Positions 8,501 to 16,206 of a stretch of DNA of 43,923 nt are shown one piece after another. The first letter of the stretch is position 1. The number at the start of each line of letters is the position of its first letter. Under the pieces are notes generated by a model. It made no database searches, was not told the DNA's origin, and saw nothing but the letters and a program-made list of their open reading frames with translations. The DNA comes from Aliigemmobacter aestuarii (GTDB lineage: Bacteria > Pseudomonadota > Alphaproteobacteria > Rhodobacterales > Rhodobacteraceae). The position numbers and the translations under genes were made by a program. The stretch is from contig NZ_SSND01000007.1 in NCBI RefSeq assembly GCF_004799285.1, forward strand, positions 1 to 43,923, written 5' to 3'.

Positions 8501-9554
8501 CATCAGTGGGCGTGCCGCCATAGGCTGGGCCGCCATCCACCGAAGAAACGACGTGCGCCGCGGCGCGGGTCACGCCATTTGCCCGCCAGATCATCGGGGT
8601 GGTGGTCTTGGTGGTGGATTCGACGCCCGGCTTGATCTGGCAGGACCCGGCGCGCAGGTCAGTGCCGAACCAGGACACGACGAGGGAGACGGCTTCGCAC
8701 TCCGGTAGCGCGGCATCCAGCCGGTTCAGCGATGCCACCAGATCAGGCAAGCCCTCGACGCTGTTCTCGTTCTCCGGGGTGGAGGTGCCATTGCCACCTG
8801 AAGAGCCCCAAAGGCCCGGGGCCGCCGTGGTGCGGGTGACGGTCTCGGTCGCATAGACGAACTCGCCTGCCGACGGGATCAGGTTCACTGCCTTCACCAG
8901 TCGTTCCATGGCGCCCGGGTCCGGGGAAGGCCGGATCACCTCGAAGGAGAGCTGGGGCAGGCGGTTGCCGAAACTCTCGAGCGCCAGATCCTCGAAGACA
9001 ACATAGGCCACGCCGCGATAGGCCGGGGCCTGCCCAGCGCCTTCCTTTGCCTCGATGAAGGGATCGGGCATTTGGGCCTCAGAGCCGAGATGCACCCGGA
9101 TCACGGCGCCCGGCACATCGAAGGGTTTGCCGTCGGCCCAGATACGGCAGACGCCACCGATCGGGCCCTCACAAAGGGCCACGGCGAAGGAGGCATAGTA
9201 GCGATAGCCTTCGGTTACGACCTTGGGCCCGCCGCCTTTGCCGCCGCCTTGGGTCTGACGGAACTGTTCCTCGCGGAAATCCGTGGCCCAGATGATGTTC
9301 CCGCCCAGCCGCATTGTGCCGTAAAGCCGCGGGATCACGGCGCCCTCGGTGGCCGAGGTTAGGCGCAGATCGTCCAGCTTCGCGCCTTCGATGCGCTGGT
9401 CGGGGGCAAGCGAGCCGATGATCAGGCTGTCGATGACGGAGCCTGCGAACGACCCAATGGCGCCGCCGATCGTGGCGGCGCTGAAACCGAGAAAGGCACC
9501 ACCGAAGGCGCTGCCGATCGCGGAACCGGCAGCGGCGAGGAGCATGGTTGCCAT
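5583..9554 (-). CDS. GTA gp15-like tail host-specificity / baseplate hub protein with TIM-barrel-like domain
   Basis: A 1323-residue protein; the start at 9554 (MATMLLAAAGSAIGSAFGG) matches the typical RcGTA gp15 N terminus. Residues 1-60 are glycine-rich and hydrophobic. A GTA TIM-barrel-like domain spans roughly residues 400-750, with a glycoside-hydrolase-like fold and segments such as LIGTEMRGLTQIRSG and HVDFVAIDNYLPLSDWRDG. Further on is the phage tail domain (EAEGKIRFRMRGQRPV, VILLDHDNRLIEF), followed by a C-terminal beta domain. In the GTA particle this protein forms the distal hub that contacts the cell surface. It is the last of the conserved GTA-type tail set here, followed by the fibre gene. 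Confidence 0.9.
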   Translation of the reverse strand: MATMLLAAAGSAIGSAFGGAFLGFSAATIGGAIGSFAGSVIDSLIIGSLAPDQRIEGAKLDDLRLTSATEGAVIPRLYGTMRLGGNIIWATDFREEQFRQTQGGGKGGGPKVVTEGYRYYASFAVALCEGPIGGVCRIWADGKPFDVPGAVIRVHLGSEAQMPDPFIEAKEGAGQAPAYRGVAYVVFEDLALESFGNRLPQLSFEVIRPSPDPGAMERLVKAVNLIPSAGEFVYATETVTRTTAAPGLWGSSGGNGTSTPENENSVEGLPDLVASLNRLDAALPECEAVSLVVSWFGTDLRAGSCQIKPGVESTTKTTTPMIWRANGVTRAAAHVVSSVDGGPAYGGTPTDAAVVQAIQELKARGKRVTFYPFILMDIPATNTLPNPYSPNGTAPGQPVYPWRGRITCAPAAGFAGTVDKTAAAGTQVAAFFGPATPGQFAVSGTTVSFTGSPSDWGLRRMILHYAHLCAAAGGVDAFLIGTEMRGLTQIRSGASTYPAVTAFVQLAAEVSAILGPATKVSYAADWSEYFGHQPADGSGDVFFHLDPLWASPHVDFVAIDNYLPLSDWRDGDNHLDALAGWQGPQQTAYLQANVEGGEGYDWFYASSADRLAQVRTPITDGAGKPWVFRPKDLRNWWSQPHINRPGGAESDGPTAWVPGSKPIRFTEAGAPCVDRGTNQPNVFVDPKSSESLLPHFSRGWPDEFIQRRYAEALIGYWANPANNPAASLYSGRMIEAAEIALWTWDARPFPAFPARSDVWSDAENWRLGHWLTGRAGATGLAELVAELCARAGLAPADLDVIDLAGSVPGFAVNAIESPRASIETLARLFGFDAFEAEGKIRFRMRGQRPVATIILDSLVAASREAEDLELTRAQETELPLALKWRLMARDEEFAGITVEARRITVDTARISAEQLPIASTSGTAERGVRRALFEAWVGREKASFTLPPSRLALDPADVILLDHDNRLIEFALTSITDGAGRRVEARRSDRAIYDLAPGADRGATSGAKAVYGPPLVALVNLPQLSEDFPDWQPYAAAHAAPWYGTAAVWRSATTDGFAVLTTISRPGWFGTLAFPFYAGPTNRFDRGNELWIDMIAGQFASVSDTAVFSGTNWVAIETAPDLWEIVGFATASLQSPGRWRLTRLLRGLLGTEDAIANPAPAGARVVVLDGGVKPLPIGSADYGAAWNWRIGASSKPAGDPANLAVSFAPTARGLRPWRPCHAKRINLPGGDIALSWTRRTRAFTGDNWALTEVPLGEAAEGYELDILNGAVVMRTVSGLSTPAFTYMAAMQIADFGAPVSGTLSVRIAQTGALGRGSILDITL

Positions 9555-9559
9555 AGGGA

Positions 9560-10066
9560 TCAGCCTGGAAAGAGGAAAGCCGCCACGGCGCGACGGCGCC
9601 ATGGCAAGGTGAAGGGTTCGCGGGTGACGCCGGTGGTCTCGCGGGCGTGGATGAGGGCCAGCTGGTCGGCAGGCCCCGGCACGAGGATGCCGCAGTGCTT
9701 GGCTGGGCCGTTTGCCACCATGCGGAACAGGATCAGGGCGCCAGGTTCAGCCGCGCCCACCGGGATCTCGATCAGGAAGGCCCGGGCAGCATCCCACATC
9801 ACTTCCCGGCCGCTGCTCTCGCCCCAGTCGCGGGTGTAGGGCGGCGGGGCGACGGGTTCCGCCCCATGCAGATTGCGCCAGATACCGCGGGCGAGGCCAA
9901 GGCAATCGGTTCCGAGACCCCGGGCAGAGGCTTGATGCAGGTAGGGTGTGCCGAGCCAGCTTTCCGCGATCGTCACCACGCGGGCGGGATCGGCCGGGGC
10001 GCGGACAGGCTCCTGCGAGGGCGCATCCCCACCGCCAAGCGCGCGATGTTTGCCCATTCTAGCCAT
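9560..10066 (-). CDS. NlpC/P60 family tail peptidase (GTA gp14-like)
   Basis: A 168-residue protein. The start ATG (10066) overlaps the end of the DUF2163 gene. The catalytic Cys is C55 in GTDCLGLARGIW, the His is H124 in AKHCGIL, and H140 (LIHARETTGV) is the likely third residue. This is the phage cell-wall peptidase type found in GTA tail clusters (TIGR02219). It probably cleaves peptidoglycan stem peptides at the tail tip during DNA entry, rather than acting in lysis, which the separate amidase would do. The position between DUF2163 and gp15 genes is the standard RcGTA order. Confidence 0.92.
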   Translation of the reverse strand: MARMGKHRALGGGDAPSQEPVRAPADPARVVTIAESWLGTPYLHQASARGLGTDCLGLARGIWRNLHGAEPVAPPPYTRDWGESSGREVMWDAARAFLIEIPVGAAEPGALILFRMVANGPAKHCGILVPGPADQLALIHARETTGVTREPFTLPWRRRAVAAFLFPG

Positions 10067-10964
10067 CGGCGAGGGGGCGCAGCGGCGCGCCGGAGTTGGC
10101 GTCGGTCTCGTTCGGGTAGCGGGTGACCAGATCGTCGCCGGGGATTGAAGGGAAGCCGCGGAAGTTGATCGCATTGCCGAACCGGTCGCGGCAGGTGGCG
10201 TGGCGCTTGTCGCAGCCTGCGGTGATCGCAAAGGCGTCGCCCGGTGCGATCGGGCGCACCGGAGCTTCCATCAGGGTAATCGTGGCCGTGCCGCTGGCCA
10301 GCGTGTGGCTGGCCACCTCCGCCCGCCGCCCCGCATTGGCGCCGGAGGTCCATTCCACCACCCCGAAATCGAACCAGCCTGAAGCAAAGGCCCCAAGGCC
10401 TGTCGCGACGGTAAACCGCCGGTCGCCGATCGTGGCCATGACGGACCCTGTGCCGCGATAGACCGGGCCGGTCAGGTTCACGCCGCAGCGGGCATCGCCC
10501 AGCGTCGCGTCGCAGAAATACTGGAATGTCCGGCCGACAGGCTGGTTCAGAAGATGCGCCAGAGCCCGAACCTCGGCCGTGAAGGCGTGCCGCCCCCGCC
10601 TGATCTCGCCGATGCTGCCGCGGCGCATCAGGACGCGCTGGCTGACCGCCTGCCAGTTCACCAGCCAAACCTCGACCGCTGCATTGTCCCAAAGCCCGTC
10701 GGCGATATCGGTCTCGGTGATGCGGTCTGACCGCAGCGCGCCTTGCACGTCCTGGGCGTCGACCGACAGATCGCCCAGGCTTCTGATCTCGCTGGCCGCG
10801 AAACCCGTCTCGGGCTCGAAATTGGTCCCCGCGAAGGCCAGCACCCGGTCATGATCGGTGAAGCCGAAGACGGCGCCATCGCGCCTCTGAAGGCGCCAGC
10901 ACCAAGCAAGAGTGGTCGTGCCTTCATCCAGATGCGCCTGGAAACCTGCGGGCAGGGTCTTCAT
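10059..10964 (-). CDS. DUF2163 tail hub protein (GTA gp13-like)
   Basis: A 301-residue protein starting at the ATG at 10964, which overlaps the stop of the small membrane gene upstream. The N-terminal half has the DUF2163 pattern (LAWCWRLQRRDGAVFGFTDHDR, then FAASEIRSLGDLSVDAQDVQGALRS). The C-terminal half has four conserved Cys in FCDATLGDARCGV and AGCDKRHATCRDRFGNAINFRG, which bind a metal cluster in the RcGTA hub homologue as far as I recall. It is a structural part of the tail tip between Dit and the peptidase. Confidence 0.9.
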   Translation of the reverse strand: MKTLPAGFQAHLDEGTTTLAWCWRLQRRDGAVFGFTDHDRVLAFAGTNFEPETGFAASEIRSLGDLSVDAQDVQGALRSDRITETDIADGLWDNAAVEVWLVNWQAVSQRVLMRRGSIGEIRRGRHAFTAEVRALAHLLNQPVGRTFQYFCDATLGDARCGVNLTGPVYRGTGSVMATIGDRRFTVATGLGAFASGWFDFGVVEWTSGANAGRRAEVASHTLASGTATITLMEAPVRPIAPGDAFAITAGCDKRHATCRDRFGNAINFRGFPSIPGDDLVTRYPNETDANSGAPLRPLADG

Positions 10965-11260
10965 GGATTGCGGTCCTGTTGTTCGAGGCGGCCGACGGCG
11001 GCGCCGATGCGAGCGATGTTCTCGTCGAGGCGGATCATGCGTTCCTCGATCACGGCGATCGCGCGCAGGGCCTCGGCCACATCGCGGATTTGCTCGGGGC
11101 GGATCATGGCCAGATCGTCGAGCTGCCGTTCGATCATCGCGACGCGGGTGTTGATGATCCCCGCCCACCAGATTGCCGCGCCGCCTTGGGCCGAAAGGGC
11201 GAGGGCAAGTGAAACGTAGGCGACGAAGCCCATCGAGTTGCGGTCCTTGGGCGGGGTCAT
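10961..11260 (-). CDS. Small membrane-anchored coiled-coil protein in the tail module
   Basis: A 99-residue protein with one hydrophobic segment at about residues 10-34 (GFVAYVSLALALSAQGGAAIWWAGI) followed by a long charged helix (VAMIERQLDDLAMIRPEQIRDVAEALRAIAVIEERMIRLDENIARIGAAVGRLEQQ). It overlaps both neighbours by four bases (ATGA), so translation is coupled. It is absent from the core RcGTA set as I remember it. It resembles small membrane proteins that some phages use in superinfection exclusion or lysis, but it has no recognised family. Confidence 0.7.
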   Translation of the reverse strand: MTPPKDRNSMGFVAYVSLALALSAQGGAAIWWAGIINTRVAMIERQLDDLAMIRPEQIRDVAEALRAIAVIEERMIRLDENIARIGAAVGRLEQQDRNP

Positions 11261-11883
11261 CGGCGCACCTCGATCAGCGGAATGGAGGGGATGGAGCCGG
11301 TACGTTCGATGTCGAGCGTGACCGGCAACTCGTCGGTGTCGAAGCGCACCGGCACGTCAAATTCGAACCCGGCGCGGATCACCGCGCCGGTGGTGGGGGC
11401 CACGGTGAAGGTGATGATCCCGGTCGTCGTGTTGACCGACCAGCCCGAACCCTGCGCGACCCCGTTCAGCGAAACGGTGACACTGCCCGCCACGGGCTTA
11501 AGGATCGTTCGCGCCCAGGATTGCGCGCCGGAGGTATAGGTCTTCACCAGCTGAAACACCGTCGTGCTGCCGTTGCCGGTGCCGATGATCTGGTCGGTGG
11601 GCGCGGGCGCGGCCGAGGGCAGGCAGGATTTGTAGTCCGACCAATCCTTGAACCGAAACGCGTGCAGGCGGCCATTGCGGGCCTCGAAGAAGGCGACAAC
11701 GGCCGCCAGATCGTCGGCCCGGCGCACGCCATAGGAGACATCGTAGCGCCGCCGCGAGTTCGCCCAGGAGGCGTTCCTCTCCTCGTCGCCGGATGCCAGT
11801 TCGACAATCCGGGTGCGCCGTTCCGGCCCGCCCTTCGCGCCGCGGCTGATCCCGTCCGGAAATCTGATCTCGTGAAACGCCAT
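11257..11883 (-). CDS. DUF2460 distal tail protein (GTA gp12-like)
   Basis: A 208-residue protein with the TIGR02217/DUF2460 signature: MAFHEIRFPDGISRGAKGGPERRT, then RRYDVSYGVRRADDLAAVVAFFEARNGRLHAFRFKDWSDYKS, and a C-terminal VRAGFEFDVPVRFDTDEL. In RcGTA this is the Dit ring that joins the tail tube to the hub. It follows the tape measure gene directly (stop and start adjacent) and overlaps the next gene by ATGA. Length is normal for the family. Confidence 0.94.
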   Translation of the reverse strand: MAFHEIRFPDGISRGAKGGPERRTRIVELASGDEERNASWANSRRRYDVSYGVRRADDLAAVVAFFEARNGRLHAFRFKDWSDYKSCLPSAAPAPTDQIIGTGNGSTTVFQLVKTYTSGAQSWARTILKPVAGSVTVSLNGVAQGSGWSVNTTTGIITFTVAPTTGAVIRAGFEFDVPVRFDTDELPVTLDIERTGSIPSIPLIEVRR

Positions 11884-13968
11884 TCAGCTGCTCCTTCGGC
11901 CATAGGCCACGGCTCGGGCGATGTCGGAGGCGACTTGCGCGCGGGAGGCGCGGAAGCTCTCGGCATCGCGGGCAAAGATGTTGACGGTGGTGCCCGCCCC
12001 GCCTTCCCAGGCGCGGGTCTCCGCACGGTTCAGGACACGTTCGCCGCGCAGAAGGACGGCGGCGTATTCGTCGGAGCCGAGGCCCATGCCGCCGCCATTG
12101 TGGAAACGCGGGGCGGCGGCGAGGGCGGCGGCGGGGATCATCATGCTGGAAGGCCCCGGCACCCGGCCGCCGGAATGATAGACCCCGGCCGAAACCGATC
12201 CGCCGCCGATGCCGCCCAGCGCGCCGCCCAGCGCTGAGGCGAGGGGGCCGAAGACGAAGCGGCGGAAGGCGATCTTGGCGAGATCGGCGATGATCGAGGT
12301 CGCCAAACTGCTGAAATCCAGCTTTCCCGTCCGAACGAACTCGGCGACGGCCTCTTCCCCAGCGCGGAAAGCCGAGGTTATCGCTTCGCCGACACTGCCG
12401 CCCCAGTTCGCGGCCTCGGCGGCGTAGGTGGAGAGCGCTTCGCTGACCGCCGCCCAGCCGGTCGCCGCGACATCGGCTGCGGCAGCCACTTCCTCGGCCG
12501 TTTGCAACGGGCCCCCGCCGCCGCCCGCGCCCCCGGTCGCCGGATCGTCGGGCGTGATCGAGATTTGCAGCGCCCGATCTCGGACGTCGTTGAAGTATTC
12601 CGACAGCGGCGAGCCCGTGACGATGCCGCGGATTTGGGCGGCCAGCGCTGCGCGACGTTCGGCATCCCGGGCGGCATAGGGGTTCGCCACGCTATCGATC
12701 CGAAACGTCGCCGGGTCCAATGTGGACAAGGCGGGATCAAGGCCGACGGCTTCTAGGGCTGCGTTCGCCGCCTCGGCCAGGGCGTTGATCCCGGCCAGCG
12801 CCTTCTCGATCATCCAGTTGACGGCATCGATCACGGCATTGGCAGCACCGACTGCCAGGGCCCCGACCGCATCCGGCACGCCTTGGAAGGCATAGGTCGC
12901 ACCTGCGGCTGCGACCTTGAAGGCGTTGATGACGAGGTCGCCCATCCAGATGACGCCGTCGACGATCCGCTCCCAGGCCCAATCGGCCCAGGCGACGGCA
13001 TTGTCCCACCAGCCCCGGATCGTGTCGAAGACCGGCTTGCCGATCTGGTAGACGTTCTCTGCGAAGACCTGCCAGGCCGCCCGCGCCACGTCCGTGAAAC
13101 TCACCTGCGCGCCGGTGGTCTCGTTGATCTCGTTGCGCATCCCCGCAATCGCGGCCGAGCCCAGCGCCACGGCGGCCGTCACCAGCGGGAAGCGCCCGGC
13201 GACTTGCAAGATGCCTTGGCCGAGGGTGCGCGCCATGCCGCCCAGATCGCGGAAAAGCGCTCCGACCCCGCCGTTCCCGAACCCGTAAATCTGAGAAATC
13301 TGGCTGCCCTGCTGGGCCATGACCATGAAGGGATTCATGCCGCCCGCCAGCGACACGCCGATATCCTGAAGCTGGAAGGACAGGTTCGCCATGCGGTGGC
13401 TGGCGCTGCGCGTGGCCGTGCTCATCCCGCCCAGCGCGGTGGTGCGCCCCTTGATCGCAGCGATGCTGGCCAGCGTCGCCTGCCGCTCGCGGGCAATCGC
13501 GGCCGTCATCTCCTCCGCGGAAATCGCCCCGACCCGGTGCGCTTGCCGGATCTCGGTCAAGGTGCTCCGGTAGTCGCGTACCACAGCAAAAAGCGGGTTG
13601 TGCTTTGCCCGCAGGTCATCGAGCGCCCGGCCATAGGCCGCCACATCGGCCGCATCGCGCGCCATGCCGCCAGAGACGCCGGTCGATCGGTTGACGGTGT
13701 TCATGACCGAGCCCGATACGGCGCCAGCCTGGCGCAAGGCTGATGCCGCCCGGGCGGCACGGTCTGCGAGGTCCTGCATCTGGCGCATGGCCTCGCCTGC
13801 TGAAACCCCGGCCGCGTTCAACCCGGCCGCCGCACGGGGCCCCGCTGCCTCGATCAGCGTCAGCGCCCGTGCGCCTTCTTGGCCGATGCCGACCAGTTCG
13901 GCCTTCAGCGCCTGCCCGCCGGTCGCGACAAGGCGCACCGAGACCCGGCGTTCAGATCGGCCGGTCAT
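11884..13968 (-). CDS. Tail tape measure protein
   Basis: A 694-residue protein. Long Ala-rich helices occupy residues 1-190 (ELVGIGQEGARALTLIEAAGPRAA..., MRQMQDLADRAARAASALRQ). A phage tape-measure-type segment NLSFQLQDIGVSLAGGMNPFMVMAQQGSQISQIYG is near residues 195-230. Hydrophobic stretches follow (FPLVTAAVALGSAAIAGM; VIWMGDLVINAFKVAAAGATYAF). The C terminus has a Gly-rich region with PGPSSMMIPAAAL and GGMGLGSDEYAAVLLRGERVLNRAETRAW, typical of lambda gpH-like tape measures. It sets tail length and probably helps DNA cross the membrane. The size suggests a tail of about 100 nm, assuming roughly 0.15 nm per residue. It is placed right after the frameshift chaperone pair, as in lambda. Confidence 0.9.
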   Translation of the reverse strand: MTGRSERRVSVRLVATGGQALKAELVGIGQEGARALTLIEAAGPRAAAGLNAAGVSAGEAMRQMQDLADRAARAASALRQAGAVSGSVMNTVNRSTGVSGGMARDAADVAAYGRALDDLRAKHNPLFAVVRDYRSTLTEIRQAHRVGAISAEEMTAAIARERQATLASIAAIKGRTTALGGMSTATRSASHRMANLSFQLQDIGVSLAGGMNPFMVMAQQGSQISQIYGFGNGGVGALFRDLGGMARTLGQGILQVAGRFPLVTAAVALGSAAIAGMRNEINETTGAQVSFTDVARAAWQVFAENVYQIGKPVFDTIRGWWDNAVAWADWAWERIVDGVIWMGDLVINAFKVAAAGATYAFQGVPDAVGALAVGAANAVIDAVNWMIEKALAGINALAEAANAALEAVGLDPALSTLDPATFRIDSVANPYAARDAERRAALAAQIRGIVTGSPLSEYFNDVRDRALQISITPDDPATGGAGGGGGPLQTAEEVAAAADVAATGWAAVSEALSTYAAEAANWGGSVGEAITSAFRAGEEAVAEFVRTGKLDFSSLATSIIADLAKIAFRRFVFGPLASALGGALGGIGGGSVSAGVYHSGGRVPGPSSMMIPAAALAAAPRFHNGGGMGLGSDEYAAVLLRGERVLNRAETRAWEGGAGTTVNIFARDAESFRASRAQVASDIARAVAYGRRSS

Positions 13969-14300
13969 GATCCAGTCTCGTCATGGTTTTGGGCTCTCAC
14001 TTGGGCGTTGATGCCGCGGACGGCGAAGGGTTCGATCAGCGGCAGGAGCTCGGCCGCGATCAGCCGGTTCAGGCCCAACGCCTCGGCCATGGCCAAAGCG
14101 GCGGTCATGTCCCAGCCCACCACCCCGCCGGGGATGGCGCGGAACTGGCCGCGCAGGGACTGGGCGAGTTCCCAGACCTGCCAGGCCTCGAAGGTGCGAG
14201 GGCGGTGCAGATCAGCGGGGCAGGCCGGGCAAGGCTTTACGCATCCGGCGCAATAGCCTTCGCCCCCGCCGAAGTGCCATTCGGCAAGGGCGCGGAGGCG
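13965..14300 (-). CDS. -1 frame extension of the tail assembly chaperone (DUF7697-like), reached by ribosomal frameshift
   Basis: This open frame was not obvious because it has no ATG, GTG or TTG start near its beginning. It opens right after a TGA that precedes GGGAAAC and runs to a TGA overlapping the tape measure ATG (ATGA). It encodes 111 residues from the slip point: RLRALAEWHFGGGEGYCAGC, then VKPCPACPADLHRPRTFEAWQ and a helical C-terminal half. The CxxC...CxxC cluster looks zinc-binding. The family resembles DUF7697 of Rhodobacterales phages, from memory. By analogy with lambda gpG-T, the fusion with the frame-0 chaperone (115 + 111 = 226 residues) would bind the tape measure during tail assembly. 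Confidence 0.8.
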   Translation of the reverse strand, partial: RLRALAEWHFGGGEGYCAGCVKPCPACPADLHRPRTFEAWQVWELAQSLRGQFRAIPGGVVGWDMTAALAMAEALGLNRLIAAELLPLIEPFAVRGINAQVRAQNHDETGS

Positions 14301-14644
14301 TTTCCCTCATCGGCCAGGATCAGGCCCTTGGCGACATAGTCGGTCTGGAAGCGCTGAAAGAGCGGGAAGAGGTCGAGAAGCGCGGCAACCGCCTCGGGCG
14401 TGGGCGGCACCGGATAGCCTTCGGCATTGCCGACGCCCTCCCAATCGAGGATCGCCAACGCCCCGATCGCTTTGGCCAAGGCGACGGCCACCTGATCGGC
14501 AGGGGCATCTTCTGGGAGGCTGGCGACTTGGCTGTCGCTGCGGGCGGCACCGATCAGTGCGGAGGTCAGAGGCGCCAGACGCAGGCGCACCCCGCCGCCG
14601 AGGTCGAGCCAGGCGGGTTCGGGCGAGAGGTTCAGGCGGATCAT
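14237..14644 (-). CDS. Tail assembly chaperone (lambda gpG-like position)
   Basis: A 135-residue protein starting at the ATG at 14644 (MIRLNLSPEPAWLDLGGGVRLRLAPLTSALI). It lies between the tail tube gene and the tape measure, the canonical place of the tail assembly chaperone. It is predicted as beta N-terminal and helical beyond (DLFPLFQRFQTDYVAKGLILADEGN). Its 3' part carries a -1 slippery heptamer and hairpin, so some ribosomes should shift into the overlapping frame and make a longer form. The frame-0 product ends 20 codons after the slip site at the TAA at 14237-14239. Confidence 0.85.
   Translation of the reverse strand: MIRLNLSPEPAWLDLGGGVRLRLAPLTSALIGAARSDSQVASLPEDAPADQVAVALAKAIGALAILDWEGVGNAEGYPVPPTPEAVAALLDLFPLFQRFQTDYVAKGLILADEGNASAPLPNGTSAGAKAIAPDA
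14261..14306 (-). promoter_or_regulatory. Programmed -1 frameshift signal: GGGAAAC plus hairpin
   Basis: On the minus strand GGGAAAC (14306-14300) is in the right phase: the frame-0 codons are GAG GGA AAC, so both tRNAs can re-pair after slipping one base back. A 7-base spacer (14299-14293) is followed by a 13-bp hairpin. The 5' arm CGCCCTTGCCGAA (14292-14280) pairs with TTCGGCGGGGGCG (14273-14261), with two G-U pairs and loop TGGCAC. Spacer and stem lengths are those of known -1 frameshift stimulators. Confidence 0.85.
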
Positions 14645-14655
14645 GGGAGGGCTCC

Positions 14656-15600
14656 TCAATAGCTGGTGGTCGTGTTGACAAGGACGGCGGTGCACATGCG
14701 GGCGGGCGACGTGGCCCGGGCTGCCTGCCATTCGAAGGTGGCCTGCACGCCCTGGGGCCCGTTGATCGGGATGCGGGGCCGCGGGAGATAGGCGGCGTGC
14801 ACGGTGAAGGTGAGGGAGGCGTTTGCGCCCAGGCTCCAGGCAAAGACAAGTTCGCAGGGGTCACCGGCGATTGCCTGGTTCACCAGCGTGAGATCGGCGA
14901 AGCGCGCCTCGATCGATCCGGTGAGGGCCGCCATGGACGGGTCCAGCCCCTCGAGAAGCCCATCGTTGCGGATGGTGTCGATCCGGTCGAGGTTGTTGGC
15001 ATAGGACACCTGCGCCGACACGATATTGCCCAGCGCCGCCCCGTTCCGCGTGATCGACCCCTGAAAATTGCCGAAGCGCTGCAAGGGAAGCGTTGCGTCC
15101 GTCAGCACACCGGCGGCCGTCGTGGCTGCAACCGTCTCGCCCCGGCCGATCAGGCCGACGGTGGCCGTCAACAGCCCCGAGCGCTGCGATTGCCACTGGA
15201 TGCGGTCCGCGACGAGGCCGGAATACATGGCAAACCGTGGCACATCGGGCATCTGGGTCTCGATCGCCATGCTGGGCAGGGTGAAGCCGCCGGATTGAAA
15301 GGTGTGCGTTCGGGGCGTGGTGCCGGTCGTCACCGGTTGGCCGAAGATCGCCTTCAGCCAGAAACCGAGGTTCTCGGCGTCCATCGGAATGACGACATCG
15401 CCGTCGACATTCACCGCATCGCGGATCGGCGCCTGCGGATCGCGGCCGTAGCCAAGGAGTTCAGGCGACAGGAGCCCCTGTTCGGAGCCGAGGGTCGTCG
15501 TGGCAAAGGGCATCCGGCGATAGCCGCTGGCGGGCGGCGTGCCGTAAACGGATTCGAAGGCGAACGCGACTTGAGTCCGCGCGCCGGGCTGGCGGGCCAT
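14656..15600 (-). CDS. Major tail tube protein
   Basis: A 314-residue protein of the phage tail tube type: MARQPGARTQVAFAFESVYGTPP at the N terminus, then alternating beta segments (ALTGSIEARFADLTLVNQAIAGDPCELVFAWSLG...). The C terminus ends in FTVHAAYLPRPRIPINGPQGVQATFEWQAA. AAAGGA lies 7-8 bases before the ATG. It sits between the tail terminator and the chaperone genes, the usual siphophage order. It polymerises around the tape measure to form the tail tube. Confidence 0.88.
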   Translation of the reverse strand: MARQPGARTQVAFAFESVYGTPPASGYRRMPFATTTLGSEQGLLSPELLGYGRDPQAPIRDAVNVDGDVVIPMDAENLGFWLKAIFGQPVTTGTTPRTHTFQSGGFTLPSMAIETQMPDVPRFAMYSGLVADRIQWQSQRSGLLTATVGLIGRGETVAATTAAGVLTDATLPLQRFGNFQGSITRNGAALGNIVSAQVSYANNLDRIDTIRNDGLLEGLDPSMAALTGSIEARFADLTLVNQAIAGDPCELVFAWSLGANASLTFTVHAAYLPRPRIPINGPQGVQATFEWQAARATSPARMCTAVLVNTTTSY

Positions 15601-15629
15601 GGGTCAGTCCTTTCGGGGGTGGGATCGGA

Positions 15630-16070
15630 TCAGAGAAGCGGGTCGGTCGTGGCGTAGGCGAGGATCACCGGAATCACCGCCGCCTTCAGACCCTCATTGC
15701 CGTCGATCGTCAGCAGCACCGGTTCGGGCGCTTCAGGCGTGATGTAGTCGCAGAGGCCGCCCAGTGTCCGGTCGGTGGCCAGCGCCGTGCCGATCGCCAG
15801 GCGTAGAGCATCGAAGGCAGCATCCCGTGCAGCCGGGGTGCCATCGACCACCACTTCGATCTCGGCCCGGTGTTCGTAGTAGTATCCGGGTGGCGATAGC
15901 CACACCTCCGGCGGCCCCGGATCACCATCGCGCAGGATCACCACCCCGGCGGCAGGCACCTTCTCGGGCAGGATCGCATTGCGCAGGACCTTCGTGCCGG
16001 GCGGCATCGTGCCGGACAATAGGATATGGAGCGACGCGAGCAGGCGCTCGGCCGTGGATTGCGTGGGCAT
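15630..16070 (-). CDS. Tail terminator-like minor tail protein
   Basis: A 146-residue protein: MPTQSTAERLLASLHILLSG, PPGYYYEHRAEIEVVVDGT and LDALRLAIG-type helices, then LCDYITPEAPEPVLLTIDGNEGLKAAVIPVILAYATTDPL. Homologues in Rhodobacterales prophages are often mislabelled acyl-CoA transferase. The position upstream of the tail tube gene and the alpha/beta pattern with a mid-protein helix suit a gpU-like tail terminator. This is inference from order and size, not from a diagnostic motif. Confidence 0.7.
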   Translation of the reverse strand: MPTQSTAERLLASLHILLSGTMPPGTKVLRNAILPEKVPAAGVVILRDGDPGPPEVWLSPPGYYYEHRAEIEVVVDGTPAARDAAFDALRLAIGTALATDRTLGGLCDYITPEAPEPVLLTIDGNEGLKAAVIPVILAYATTDPLL

Positions 16071-16100
16071 GGATCAGGTTCCTGATTCAAGCTGTCGCTA

Positions 16101-16172
16101 CGCGGAATGCCCCAATGTTAGCCATTCCGCGCAAGCCAGCCGATTGACAAGCTGAAGCGCTGGGTCACATTT
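16101..16172 (+). promoter_or_regulatory. Candidate promoter and palindromic operator for the HExxH gene
   Basis: A perfect 9-bp inverted repeat (CGCGGAATG at 16101-16109, CATTCCGCG at 16123-16131, 13-base centre) is followed by a consensus -35 box TTGACA (16144-16149). A weak -10 candidate CACATT (16166-16171) lies 16 bases on. It lies just upstream of the plus-strand gene at 16207 and reads away from the tail terminator gene. The palindrome could be an operator. Confidence 0.45.
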
Positions 16173-16206
16173 GGTCAGCCTTCGGCCCGAGATGGAGAGA
16201 TGAAAG

